Positions 37,460-45,819 of a DNA stretch of 64,000 nucleotides are shown piece by piece. The translations under genes were made by a program, and so were the position numbers. Origin of the DNA: Doryteuthis pealeii (lineage: Eukaryota > Mollusca > Cephalopoda > Myopsida > Loliginidae); assembly GCA_023376005.1 (NCBI GenBank), contig CM042162.1:91402137-91466136 (forward strand), in the 5' to 3' direction. The notes under the pieces are model-generated. The model saw only the letters and a program-made list of their open reading frames with translations, did no database searches and was not told where the DNA came from. Every line of letters starts with the position of its first letter. Position 1 is the stretch's first letter.

Positions 37460-38038
37460 CAAGTTATCCAGTTAAGTTATTTCCTTGAAAATACCTATTC
37501 CCACTGGAAAACTTTTGAGATTTCCAAATTGATTCCAAAGGAAATTATCAGTATTTGGCAAGCAGTTAACCCACATTTGCCTTTGTTAAGGGAATATTAC
37601 ATGGGACAGAAGGTGGATATATTTTGTTTCAAATTTTGGAAATTTCATGTTTCCATTGAAGAGAGAGAATATTTAAAACATCAGAGAGAGAAAACAAAAC
37701 TAAAAGGAAGTTTCCAACTGGGACCTATTGATAAAGATGCTGTCAAACAATATAAAAAAATTTCAGTAGAATCATAGAGGTCAGATAGGTAGCAACAAGA
37801 TTCTTCATGTGTTGCTTCCTTGACATCTGATATTTTTCCACAGAATCTTCCAGTGAACAAACAACTAATTGACAGTTTTGAGCCAGGGACAAAGTTTAAG
37901 GGAACTTCCAGTCTTTTAAAAGTCCATAAATATTTCATGGAACTTATTAGGGGTGATGTATCTTCAAATTTCGGTTTGTGCATGGATTTCAGCATCAACT
38001 ATTTTTTTTTGTTAATGTGTTCGAGCAGATTTCGGTAA
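37460..38038 (+). other. Two unidentified short open frames
   Basis: Frame 1 is open from about 37,460 to the TAG ending at 37,777 (residues include FEISKLIPKEIISIWQAVNP and FQLGPIDKDAVKQYKK). Frame 2 runs to 38,038 (NLPVNKQLIDSFEPGTKFKG, then VHKYFMELIRGDVSS) and is preceded by an acceptor-like TTTTTCCACAG at 37,833-37,843. The composition is less biased than the surrounding DNA and looks protein-like, but no donor joins the two frames and I do not recognise the family. Both are disrupted in the left arm and in copy B. It could be a fossil transposon ORF. Confidence 0.25.
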
Positions 38039-38040
38039 TC

Positions 38041-38452
38041 ATGAACTTTTGTTTAGTAAATTAGGGTGTCCCAGAAAAAACAGAACCCACAAATTTTGTA
38101 ATAAAACTGTTAATTTCCCATTAAACAAATAAATTAGGGTTTAGGGTTAAGGTTAGGGGTGGGGTTTATGGTTAGTTTAATGGGAAAATAAATAAATAAT
38201 TTGGGTTCTGTTTTTCTGGGTCAGCCTACAGGGTGACCCAGAAAAAACAGAACCCAAATTATTTATTTATTTTCCATTAAACTAACCCTAACCCTAAACT
38301 CCTACCCTAACCCAACCCTAACCCTAACCCCAACCCTAACCCTAAACCCTAATTTATTTGTTTAATGGGAAAATTAACAGTTTTATTACAAAATTTGTGG
38401 GTTCTGTTTTTTTCTGGGACACCCTAATTTATTAAACAAAAGTTCATAATTA
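38041..38452. mobile_element. Palindromic MITE with internal telomere-like repeats
   Basis: Outer arms TGAACTTTTGTTTAGTAAAT + TAGGGTGTCCCAGAAAAAAC and their inverse end at 38,452. Inside each arm lie TTAGGG-like runs (38,135-38,165; CCCTAA-like 38,283-38,352). The centre (38,215-38,250) contains a second inverted pair, CTGGGTCAGCCTACAGGGTGACCC. The whole reads as two short AGGGTGACCC MITEs joined head to head. There is no coding frame. Termini beginning AGGGTG next to TA point to a Tc1/mariner-type MITE (inference). Copies are at 5-428 and 48,781-49,195. Confidence 0.75.
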
Positions 38453-38583
38453 CCCAGATTTCTAAGGAGATGAAGAATTTGTTTTATGTAAGATGCTTTT
38501 ATAAGTGAAAGTGGTAGTTGCATTCCTGTTTAGTATTTATGATCGACTCTTTATCCAACTTAAAATTAAAAAAGTTTAATGTG

Positions 38584-38815
38584 GAGTACCCCTTCATTGC
38601 CATTAATTCCAGGGTTCACTCTGACCCGAAGTGGTAATACCTATTAGGGCCTCATCTATGGGTTAAATAGAAAAAATGTTTTAAAAAATATGTTTAAAAA
38701 AATTGAGTTTACAAAAAAGTTGAGTAGCCATAAAGAATAAATAAAACAAAATGTCTTCAATATAAAATAACCCACCAAGGGTTGACATGCCGTAAAACCC
38801 AATTAATATACCAAC
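38584..38815 (+). repeat. Dispersed repeat R1, partial
   Basis: R1 is an unidentified dispersed repeat of about 0.7 kb. Its landmarks are GTGGAGTACCCCTTCATTGC, CCACTCTGACCCGAAGTGG, CTCATCTATGGGTTAAATAG and the terminus GGGTTGACATGCCGTAAAA. This copy contains the second half. No frame is conserved among copies. Confidence 0.7.
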
Positions 38816-38875
38816 ATGATTTGCACTTCTCAGCAACCAAAATTTTTATAAGACCTCTGTTCAAGCTTAGAGCAC
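38808..38875 (-). pseudogene. Mariner transposase N-terminal scrap
   Basis: GATTTGCACTTCTCAGCAACCAAAATT and GACCTCTGTTCAA are the inverse of the mariner start that reads EQRSVIKILVAEKCKP at 58.77 kb. Here it is out of frame and only about 65 bases long. The same scrap is in copy B at 49,560-49,620. Confidence 0.5.
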
Positions 38876-39029
38876 TCTGTTCATCATTACTATCACTTGT
38901 ATTTTTTAACCCTAGCAAAATCTTTTTTTAAATAAATACTTTTTGATTTTAAACTAATAATTGTTATTGTTGTTTTTATTTTTGCTTTAATTATAAAACT
39001 TTAAACAAAAGACATGTTTTTATAATAAT

Positions 39030-39270
39030 AATAATGACATTTATTGTGTACAGTGCTCAGATGTACCACAACTCATCAAAGTCTTATGTCAAGTACACAG
39101 AATAATGTATTAGTGTCAGGAATATGAACAGTTTACAGTAGTAATATGTATGTATGTGTGCGGGTGTGTGCATATGTGTGTGGAGAGGGGCATCAGGTAT
39201 AGTGTTGGTGGACTAAAGGAAGCATGGAGGCTTTGAAAGATTCAGTGTTTCGGCAGTCTACATATTAAAA
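39030..39270 (-). mobile_element. 5'-truncated LINE 3' end with a single 110-bp unit
   Basis: On the minus strand it starts at TGTAGACTGCCGAAACACTGAATCTTTCA (the RNTESF block), continues through one 110-bp unit and ends AATAAATGTCATTATTATTATTA, a short ATT tail rather than poly-A. This tail type fits CR1-like LINEs. It shows that the 3' UTR unit is normally single. Confidence 0.7.
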
Positions 39271-39504
39271 TAGTTTTATTTAATCAGAAGAGAAATGCAG
39301 ATATGTTTATTTAAATAAAGATTGTTTTTACAAAAGTATTTTTTAGGTTTATTCAAATAAAAGGATGTTGTTCAGAAATGGTATTACACTATTTTTATTG
39401 GCTGTTGATTTTGTTTACTAACAACCGGTGAAAAGCAAAATTCAGTTCCTTTCAAAACTGATCTCGGCTGGGGTGCCTATTGGTGACTTGGTCCCAGATT
39501 GTTT

Positions 39505-39595
39505 ATATTATCTGCTGTTCTTAAGTGGTCACCCATCCAAGTACTGAGCAGGCTCATCATTGCTTAACTTTGATTATTTGGTGAGCACCTGTGTT
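39505..39595 (-). mobile_element. 5S rRNA-derived sequence (SINE3-like or 5S pseudogene)
   Basis: On the minus strand AAAGTTAAGCAATGATGAGCC, then CAGTACTTGGATGGGTGACC, matches the well-known internal part of 5S rRNA (AAGCTAAGC...GGTTAGTACTTGGATGGGAGACC). The flanks (CTTGGTCCCAGATTG, TTGGTGAGCACCTGTG) are not 5S. It is too short and diverged to be a 5S gene; a 5S-headed SINE is the best reading. The copy B version is at 50,228-50,312. Confidence 0.6.
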
Positions 39596-39737
39596 TTCAG
39601 TTTGACTTGACAATGAGAAAAGTCAAATTCATATTTCAAAATGAAATAAAAAAATTAGTTAATTGGTATATAGAGATTATTAATTTATTGAGATACTTAG
39701 GAAAGTCCTGATTTATTTAGAGGAAAATGGCTAGTTA

Positions 39738-39772
39738 CACACACACACACGCACACACACACACACACACAC
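39738..39772. repeat. (CA)n microsatellite at an indel breakpoint
   Basis: CA tract with one G interruption. In copy B a shorter CA tract at 50,456-50,466 is joined directly to the LTR at 50,481, so the 3.27-kb copy-A-specific segment begins here. Confidence 0.85.
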
Positions 39773-39784
39773 GAATATAAAAAA

Positions 39785-39960
39785 GAGGCATGTGATCTAA
39801 TGGTTAGAGTCTTAGGAAATGGACTCGTCGATCTGAGTTCAAATCCTGGACAAAGCTGTTTGTGCTAATACCCTTGGTAAAGGTATGAATCCAACTATTA
39901 TCCCTCCAAAAAATAGTAGGGCAGACTGTTAGAAGTGCTAGTTGTATTTCTGTCGAGTGT
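39785..39960 (+). mobile_element. tRNA-derived SINE, copy A only
   Basis: The tRNA-like GAGGCATGTGATCTAATGGT, GGAAATGGACTCGTCGATC and box B GAGTTCAAATCCTGG, followed by CCTTGGTAAAGGTATGAATCC. It is a relative of the 12.23-kb SINE. It lies in the segment absent from copy B. Confidence 0.6.
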
Positions 39961-40149
39961 TTATGATTGATCCATATTTTATCCAACCTAGAATTAAAAG
40001 AGTGCAATGAGGGTTCAATTTCCACCACTGATGATAGCAGGTTCCAAGAATCACCCCCCACCCCCACCCCATTTATTCAAAATGATTGCCAATTGGTTGT
40101 CTTGCAGAACCTTTTAGAAAGTCTTAGTTCATGAGCCCAAGTAATACTC

Positions 40150-41225
40150 CTTTGATTAATGGTTGGTTGGTTGGTTGGTTGGATTTTATGACATGTCAAC
40201 CCTTGTTGGGTTATTTTATGTCGAAGACATTTTTGTTTTATTCATTCTTCATGGGTACTCAATTTTTATTTTATTTAAACTCAATTTTTTTTTAGACACA
40301 TTTTTTTTTATTTAACCCATAGATGGAACCCTAACAGGTACTACCACTGCAGGTCAAGGTTGACCTGGGAGCAATGGTGATGAAGGAGTAATCCATATTC
40401 CCCAGAGCTCCAGAATTGAAACTTTACTATTAGATGCAGTTTAACATCATACCCAGGACAATAAGACCCTCAGCCAACGCCTTCTAGCACATATATGATA
40501 AAAAGGTTTTGGGGTTGGCCATAGGAGCAATAGGGTCAGGACAATCATATAGGTGCTAGGGCTTGAGGCGACCAGCAGATTGATCAAGGGAGGGGCTCTC
40601 AACACCTGTCTAGGTATGGATAGTAGGTTGTTTGTTTTATGGCATATCAACCTCGGTGGGCCATTTAATGCCGATAAAGTTTTGAAATAAATTAATTCTT
40701 AATGGATACACAATTTTTTTTATAAATATATTTTTCTATTTAATCCATAGATAAGACCCTAACAGGTACTACCTCTCTGGGTCAGAGTGGACCAGGGAGC
40801 AATGGTGATGAAGGGGTGCTCCACATTCCCCAAACCTCCAGAACTTGAACCTCACCATCAGATAGAGTTTAACGTCATTCCCAGGACATGTAGACCCTCA
40901 GCCACCGCTTTCTAGCACCCATATGATAAAAAGGGTTGGGGCTTTCCATAAGGGCAATAGGGTAGGGGCAATCATATAGGTGCTAGGGCTTGATGAGACC
41001 AGCCGATTGATCGGAGGGGGCCTCTCCGACCGCCCGTCTAGCCTAAGAAAGGTCTAAGTGGAGGTTTAAGTGGAGTGTTGCAGGTCATGGACTGCTCATC
41101 CACCAAGATTCCATCCTTAAGCATCACAGGTCACCACTCATGGCCAAAAGGTGGCCCCATTTGGGGGAGTCTTACCCTTTTGCAGAGGTGCAGTCGGTGC
41201 ATTCTAATGCCTCAACAAAAGGGCG
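40150..41225 (-). repeat. Two tandem R1 repeats
   Basis: Two R1 copies in the same orientation, about 40,150-40,625 and 40,630-41,225. Shared landmarks are TTTAACCCATAGATGG(A)ACCC, CAGGTACTACC, GGGAGCAATGGTGATGAAGG, CAATCATATAGGTGCTAGGG, and the ends GGTTGGATTTTATGACATG and GTTTGTTTTATGGCATATC. The second copy continues further, to GGTGGCCCCATTTGGGGGAG. No transposase or reverse transcriptase frame was found. R1 is dispersed in this window in both orientations. Confidence 0.7.
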
Positions 41226-41487
41226 GTAATAGGTTGTAATATATGGAGTAAATTTATAGATTTGTGCATATTTATAAATTTCACTCATGTATGTATCAGC
41301 TTTAGAATTACAGACTAAGTATTTTGATCCTCCTTAGTTTCTCTTCATAAGGTTGTTGTTGTTCCCAGGGGACTCACTCAAAGCAAATATGTGCATCCCA
41401 GGACACACTAAATCAAAAAACTATCAGCATCACTGTACAGGTAAGTATAGATATTGATATAAACTGAGTTTTTAAAAAAAAGTAAAT
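41226..41487. other. Spacer, nothing recognised
   Basis: Non-repetitive-looking AT-rich DNA with a possible splice-donor-like CAGGTAAGTA at 41,438. No coding frame leads into it. Confidence 0.35.
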
Positions 41488-42115
41488 CTAAGAGTATTTA
41501 CGGGATTCGAAGGAGCTCTTATATCTCCGTAGTTGTAGGCAAATTGTTGGACAAAGAAGACAAACACACAATGGAAATTTAATACATGTATTGACAAATA
41601 ATACAAGAACTTGTTGCAAATTTTATTGGTATTTGCTACCAGACTTATCTGAGTTAAGTAATGTTCTTGGAGTAGTGGTGATAACAGGGGTATTCTGTTC
41701 GTTGGTAGGAAATGTTGATAGTACGCTTCTTTGGACGTTTCTTTTTCTTCCTGGTAACCGGTTCTGTGATAAGTGATGGGGGATGCTATTTTAGAAGCTT
41801 CTTGCCCGGGTAACAGTTATTTAAATGACGGTGAATGGGCCCTTTTCAAGTAGACTATTTAGTCTTCAGCCTTCTGTAGTGTGCTTTTGTGCCTTTGAAA
41901 GTGTGCTGTGAAAAAATGCCTCTGTCCAGGTCAACGGTCCGTAGATAAGTAAGCCCTGTTTTTGGGCCAAGTGATGAGTGAAGTTTAGGGACTGCTATTT
42001 ACGCGACTACCCTCAGTGAGTGCTCCATGATAAGTAAAGTTTTTGGTTTTGGCGCCAACATACAATGTTGGCGAACGCCTCCTAGCGGCAGGGGTAGATA
42101 ATTAACTATGGAATT
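41488..42115 (+). mobile_element. LTR-retrotransposon-derived segment
   Basis: Homologous in reverse to the copy-B insertion at 47,881-48,425 (AAGAGTATTTACGGG at one end, GTTGGCG...CTAGCGGCAGGGG at the other, TGGTAACCGGTTCTGTGATAAGT between). TTTTGGCGCCAACAT at about 42,049 resembles a primer-binding site next to an LTR. No gag or pol frame. Exact ends are not resolved, so this may be an LTR plus leader. Confidence 0.4.
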
Positions 42116-42354
42116 TCCAATAAAACCCCTGTTTATGAGATATCTATACTCACTAGTATATTTCCCTCCCTCCTCGCCTCATTAAGGTTCTTGATTGTTA
42201 AAGATGTTTAAAAGTCCTTTGTATAAAAAAGTGAGATATGTCCTTTATTTGATGAAGAGGTATTCTTTGGCAAGGGAGATAATTAAAAAAAGATATTACT
42301 CAGAGGATAAACTAAATTGATTATGATTAGGTAGTTATGTAAATTGTGTGTTGG

Positions 42355-42596
42355 CATCCGTCTGTCTGCTAAAGACAATGGCGTCGTGTCCACTTTAAAA
42401 AAAATTATTTTTATCTGCAACTGCGTGAGTGGCTGAACAGACCAATTTTCGAATGGCAATCTCTGGTGCAGTGACTGCAAACAAACACTGATGCTTGCTG
42501 GAGTTGCTGTTGTCTCTCCTTCCTTTTGGTTCTCTTTTCTGCGACAACTGCTTTCCTCTCTTTTTCACTCCTTCTCATTCCTTGTTCACCTGGTCG
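42355..42596 (-). mobile_element. RTE-like LINE 3' end, first half (split by LTR)
   Basis: GCACTTTAA-type and CAGTGACTGCAAACAAACAC blocks correspond to the LINE 3' region at 59,030-59,230 (GTGCACTGAATGCACACAAAC). The LINE is cut at 42,596 by the solo LTR and resumes at 43,060 (AGACATCTTTAAAGCACAGGTAGG, matching AGACATCTTTAAATCGTAGGTGTGG at 59,318). Frames at 42,491-42,802 are shadows of pyrimidine-rich sequence. Confidence 0.5.
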
Positions 42597-43055
42597 TGTT
42601 GTATACCTTTTTCTTTACTTCTTTCTTACTTCTTCTATTCTTCTTCTGCTGTTCATCTTTTCTATCTTACATTCTTCTTCTTGGGGACTTCGTCTTGGTG
42701 TTCGGTCGCACTTTTTTCTTCTTCTTCATCAGTCTTGTTACCAAGACATTCATTAATCAGAAGACCGTGTTAATTTTCTTAAACTTTTATTTCCTTAACT
42801 AAACATTTCATGTAACTAACATCTGACTAACATAGTGCGTGTATGCAGCGTGAGTTCCAGTTTAAGGCAGGACATCTTCTCTGCCCGACGTCCAACTGAA
42901 AACTGAGGACCCAACCAGGTCCCACGTGACTTCACATATTTTGCGGGCTTTCTGTACTATTCCATGAAAAGTCCCGCCCATGATATGAAAAGGGCCATCC
43001 CTTTAGAAATACAGGGGAATGACAATAATCTTATGCAACCACATAGATTATGTAA
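42597..43055 (-). mobile_element. Solo LTR, inverted partner
   Basis: On the minus strand it runs from a degraded TGTTACATAATC to GGTATACAACA. It is flanked by GTCG at 42,593-42,596 and again at 43,056-43,059, a 4-base target-site duplication. Length 459 bases, the same family as 43,340-43,797. The expected final CA of the plus-strand end is missing (GATTATGTAA), but copy B reads GATTATGTACA, so an error is likely. Inserted in the RTE-like LINE. Confidence 0.75.
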
Positions 43056-43059
43056 GTCG

Positions 43060-43155
43060 CACGGTCTTTGAAACAAACCTCCTATGTGTTGGTGTTTACG
43101 TGGCATGTCTTCATGTCCCCCTTACAGACATCTTTAAAGCACAGGTAGGTTCCTC
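43060..43155 (-). mobile_element. RTE-like LINE 3' end, second half
   Basis: Continuation of 42,355-42,596 beyond the solo LTR, ending near CACAGGTAGGTTCC, where R1 sequence takes over. Confidence 0.5.
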
Positions 43156-43159
43156 AATT

Positions 43160-43335
43160 CAATGTAATGAGTCTTTTTTATACTCCTTCAATGAGCTTTC
43201 TTTCCTTCATAAATCCCGCCCCGTCAGCTTGGGCTTTTGAATACACCAACTGCACCTCAGCAGAGGGGTAAAATCTCCCCAATGGTGCCACCTGTTGGCC
43301 GTGGGTGGTGACCTGTGATACTTAAGGAGGGAACC
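43160..43335 (+). repeat. R1, first part (split by LTRs)
   Basis: Starts near TACTCCTTCAATGAGC and includes CCTCAGCAGAGGGGTAAAATC and GATACTTAAGGAGGGAACCC. It is interrupted at CTGG by the solo LTR and resumes at 43,802. Confidence 0.65.
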
Positions 43336-43339
43336 CTGG

Positions 43340-43797
43340 TGTTACATAATCTATGCGGTTGCATAAGATTATTGTCAATCCCCTGTATTTCTAAAGGGAT
43401 GGCCCTTTTCATATCATGGGCGGGACTTTCCATGGAATAGCACAGAAAGCCCGCGAAATACGTGAAGTCATGTGGGACCTGGTCGGGTTTCAGTTTAGAC
43501 GTTAGGCAGAGAAGATGTACTGCCTTAACTGGAACTCACCTGCATACGCGCGCTATGTTAGTTACATGAAATGTTTAGTTAAGTAAATAAAAGCTTAAGA
43601 AAATAACACGGTTTTGTGGTTGGTGAATGTCTTGGTAACAAGACTGATCTAGAAGAAGAAATGAGTTAAGTGCGACCGACCACCAAGACGAAGTCCAGAC
43701 GCTAGAAGAGATGTTAGAAGAGACGCTAGAAGAACTTAAGATATCAAAGACGCCAGAAGAAGAATAGAAGTAAGTAAGGAAAGAATGGTATACAACA
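43340..43797 (+). mobile_element. Solo LTR, 458 bp
   Basis: Begins TGTTACATAATC and ends TATACAACA, with TGTT...AACA inverted termini. It is flanked by CTGG at 43,336-43,339 and 43,798-43,801, a 4-base target-site duplication. An AATAAA at 43,586-43,591 is placed as an LTR polyadenylation signal. No internal retrotransposon region follows: R1 resumes directly. TG...CA ends with a 4-base duplication are typical of Gypsy-type elements (inference). Copy B counterpart: 50,789-51,235. Confidence 0.85.
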
Positions 43798-43801
43798 CTG
43801 G

Positions 43802-44122
43802 TAGCTGAGCAGTCAACTTTAGTCCTTACTTAGTTTAGATAAGCATTCGGAGAGGCCACTCTCCAATCAATTGGCTGGTCTTGGAAAGCCCTAGCACCTA
43901 TATGATTGTCCCATCCTTGTCCATTGCCCTTATGGTAAGCCTCAACCCTTTTTATCATACATATGCTAGAAGGCAGTGGTTAAGAGTCTTATTGTCCTGG
44001 GTATGATGCTAAACTACATCTAATGGTGAATTTCCAATTTGGAGCTTTAGGGGGTGTGGAGTACCCCTTCATTGCCATTACTCCCAGGTCCACTCTGACC
44101 AGGAGTGGTATTACCTTTTAGG
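43802..44122 (+). repeat. R1, middle part
   Basis: From CTGAGCAGTCAACTTTAGTCC through GGCTGGTCTTGGAAAGCC, CATATATGATTGTCC-type and GCCATTACTCCCAGGTCC landmarks to GGTATTACCTTTTAGGGTCC, where the second solo LTR is inserted. Confidence 0.7.
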
Positions 44123-44126
44123 GTCC

Positions 44127-44388
44127 TGATGTAATGAATATGTAAATACCTTGGTACCCCCTTCACTATAATCTGATTGGACAGTGTCATGTATAAATAG
44201 TCGACATTGTGCTGGTACAGGCACCCATACCTTACCTATACCTATACCTAAGCCTACAACTAAAGCTTACTCACCAGACTACCCCCACGACTGCTCAGAA
44301 GACGAATTACTATTCGATGTACCAACTACTACTGCGATAATATACCAAATACCAACTTCAGAATATATCCCTTAACCCGGATATATCA
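44127..44388 (+). mobile_element. Solo LTR, 262 bp, with promoter elements
   Basis: TGATGTAATGAATATG ... CCCGGATATATCA is flanked by GGTCC at 44,122-44,126 and 44,389-44,393 (5-base target-site duplication). Removing the insert restores the R1 text AGGGTCCCATCTATGG. It holds GATTGG (inverted CCAAT box, about 44,175) and TATAAATA at 44,192-44,199, so a pol II promoter is plausible. It is a different family from the 458-bp LTR. The frame at 44,184-44,375 lies wholly inside it and is probably incidental. Copy B: 51,560-51,804. Confidence 0.85.
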
Positions 44389-44393
44389 GGTCC

Positions 44394-44590
44394 CATCTAT
44401 GGATTGAATAAAAAATATGTGTTTGAAAAAAATGTGTTTAAAAAAAGTTGAGTTTAAAATAATCAAGTAACCATGAAGAATGAACAAAACAAAATGTTTT
44501 CGGCATAAAATAACCCAACAAGGATTGACATGCCATAAAAATCAACCAACCATTCAACCAACCAACCAACTAACCAGCCAACCAACCAAA
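44394..44590 (+). repeat. R1, last part
   Basis: CATCTATGGATTGAATAAAAAATATG through AACCCAACAAGGATTGACATG to CCATAAAAATCAACCAACC, then (AACC)n-like repeats (44,545-44,590). Confidence 0.7.
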
Positions 44591-44639
44591 TTCTAGCTGA
44601 AGGTCTTGACAAATCAATAAACACATTTTTCAATGAACT

Positions 44640-44850
44640 CATTTTCTTTCTATTTAACCCATAGATGGTACCCTAACAGATACTACCACTCCAGGTCAAA
44701 GTGGATCTGGGAGTAATGGTGATGAAAGGGTACACCACGCTCTCCCCAAAGGTTCAGAATTGGAAGTTCAACATTAGATGCAGTTTTTTTTTTGTACTCC
44801 TTCAATAATCTTTCTATCCTTTATGAATCTTGGAGGTCAAACATTACCAA
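44640..44850 (-). repeat. R1 fragment, opposite orientation
   Basis: TTTAACCCATAGATGGTACCC, CAGATACTACCACTCCAGG and GGAGTAATGGTGATG identify an inverted R1 piece next to the preceding one, giving a tail-to-tail pair. Confidence 0.6.
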
Positions 44851-44952
44851 AATCTTTGTGGGTGATCAAACAACTAAATTCTAAATTCTAGCTGGGGTTC
44901 TTACCAAATCAGTAAACACATTTTTCAAACTGTCACCTGAGTAGAGGGGGAT

Positions 44953-45307
44953 TTTTTAAAGTTAGTCCCGCAAATCCATTATTACTGAACCGTGAGTTGA
45001 ATCCTCGTGGGATGCCCCATTTAAATCCTTATGTAAAAAAATAGACCTTGCATTGATCTAGCTACTCTGAAAAGAAATGTTAATGTCTACTATCTAAAAG
45101 ATTAAATGAAAAAAAATCCATGCTGTTATCATTTAAATCATATTTTAATTATCTTCATGAATATAAATAAAAATCTTCATTATTTTTGCTCAAAAACCAA
45201 GCTCTAGTGATATTTAATATGTATATATATTTACGTTGTTGTTAATTGTTTTATTTTCGAAGTTTCCTCCGGACATACTGATACACACAACTGCCCTTTA
45301 TATATGT

Positions 45308-45341
<34 letters not shown>

Positions 45342-45345
45342 TAAT
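44953..45345. mobile_element. Helitron-body repeat with (GATA)n
   Basis: A direct relative of 34,478-34,838 (CATTATTACTGAACCGTGAG, CCTTGCATTGATCTAGCTAC, GACATACTGATACACACAAC), ending in (GATA)n at 45,308-45,340. It lacks the hairpin-CTAG end. Confidence 0.5.
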
Positions 45346-45570
45346 AAAGATTCTTTTTCTATATATTTGTTTTATTATCTTTTATTCTTTATATATTTTT
45401 GTTTTTAGGTTGTTTATTTTTATTATTCTTTTTTTTTGTATTTTTTATTTTCTTTGCTTTTTATTGTGTTTTAATAATTTATTTTTATTTTTTAATCATT
45501 TTTAAAATCAATTTTTTAAATTCATAATTGATTTATATATATATATATATACTTATTAATAATATATATC
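45346..45570. other. T-rich low-complexity stretch
   Basis: Poly-T-rich sequence between the GATA tract and the LINE below. No feature recognised. Confidence 0.5.
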
Positions 45571-45573
45571 ATC

Positions 45574-45787
45574 ATCATCCTCATGTCGCACTGTTGGCAC
45601 AGATATCCATGACAATCTCTCTCCATCCGTCCCTATGGCTCATCATTCTCGGGGGGTCCTCTGTGCAGCATCCTGTATCCGCACAGAGCTGATCAATGTA
45701 CGTCTTTGCTGGTCGGCCCACACTGGCGTGCCCATGTGCTGGTTTCCACAGGAGGACGTCGCTTATGAGTTCGTCCTTGTTTCTCAG
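45574..45787 (-). pseudogene. LINE reverse transcriptase C-terminus, cut by the N
   Basis: The reverse strand matches the fuller copy at 52,961-53,356 (residues HASVGRPAKTY, LCAYTGCC, DRWREIVMDICANSAT region). It stops at 45,787, exactly at the assembly gap, and has no 5' continuation here. Confidence 0.75.
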
Positions 45788-45788
45788 N
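45788..45788. other. Single N: assembly join
   Basis: The only ambiguous base in the window. Sequence after it restarts copy A from 34,934, while the sequence before it finds its continuation at 53,169. This is what a scaffold join between two overlapping haplotype contigs would look like. Confidence 0.9.
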
Positions 45789-45819
45789 ACAAGAGTTTTG
45801 GTGTTTAAGGTAAAGTAGA

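Larger units (their letters stand above)
19350..38456. repeat. Right arm of giant inverted repeat
   Basis: Reverse-complement partner of 1-19,336. The distal part (34-38.4 kb) is cleaner than its left counterpart, most clearly in the 110-bp array. The proximal part (19.7-21.4 kb) has its own small errors, for example extra CG dinucleotides near 20.64, 20.75, 21.07 and 21.17 kb compared with the left arm. Confidence 0.95.
34934..45787. repeat. Copy A of a direct 10.9-kb duplication
   Basis: The same sequence restarts at 45,789, immediately after the N, and both copies end at the same point of a LINE (45,787 and 53,168). The first 3.5 kb of copy A also belong to the palindrome right arm, so that part is present three times in the window. 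Relative to copy B it has nine rather than one 110-bp unit, a 3.27-kb segment missing from B, and lacks two B insertions. Confidence 0.9.

Noticed and set aside
37681..37998. 105-codon minus-strand frame
   Set aside because: Overlaps the two plus-strand protein-like frames and has no recognisable domain. Kept only as a search suggestion.
38283..38352. CCCTAA runs considered as a chromosome end
   Set aside because: The runs are short, degenerate, symmetrical within a MITE and flanked by ordinary DNA on both sides.
42596..43798. A 1.2-kb transposon with 460-bp inverted terminal repeats
   Set aside because: Each 458-459-bp end has its own distinct 4-base target-site duplication and lies in a different older repeat, so they are two solo LTRs.
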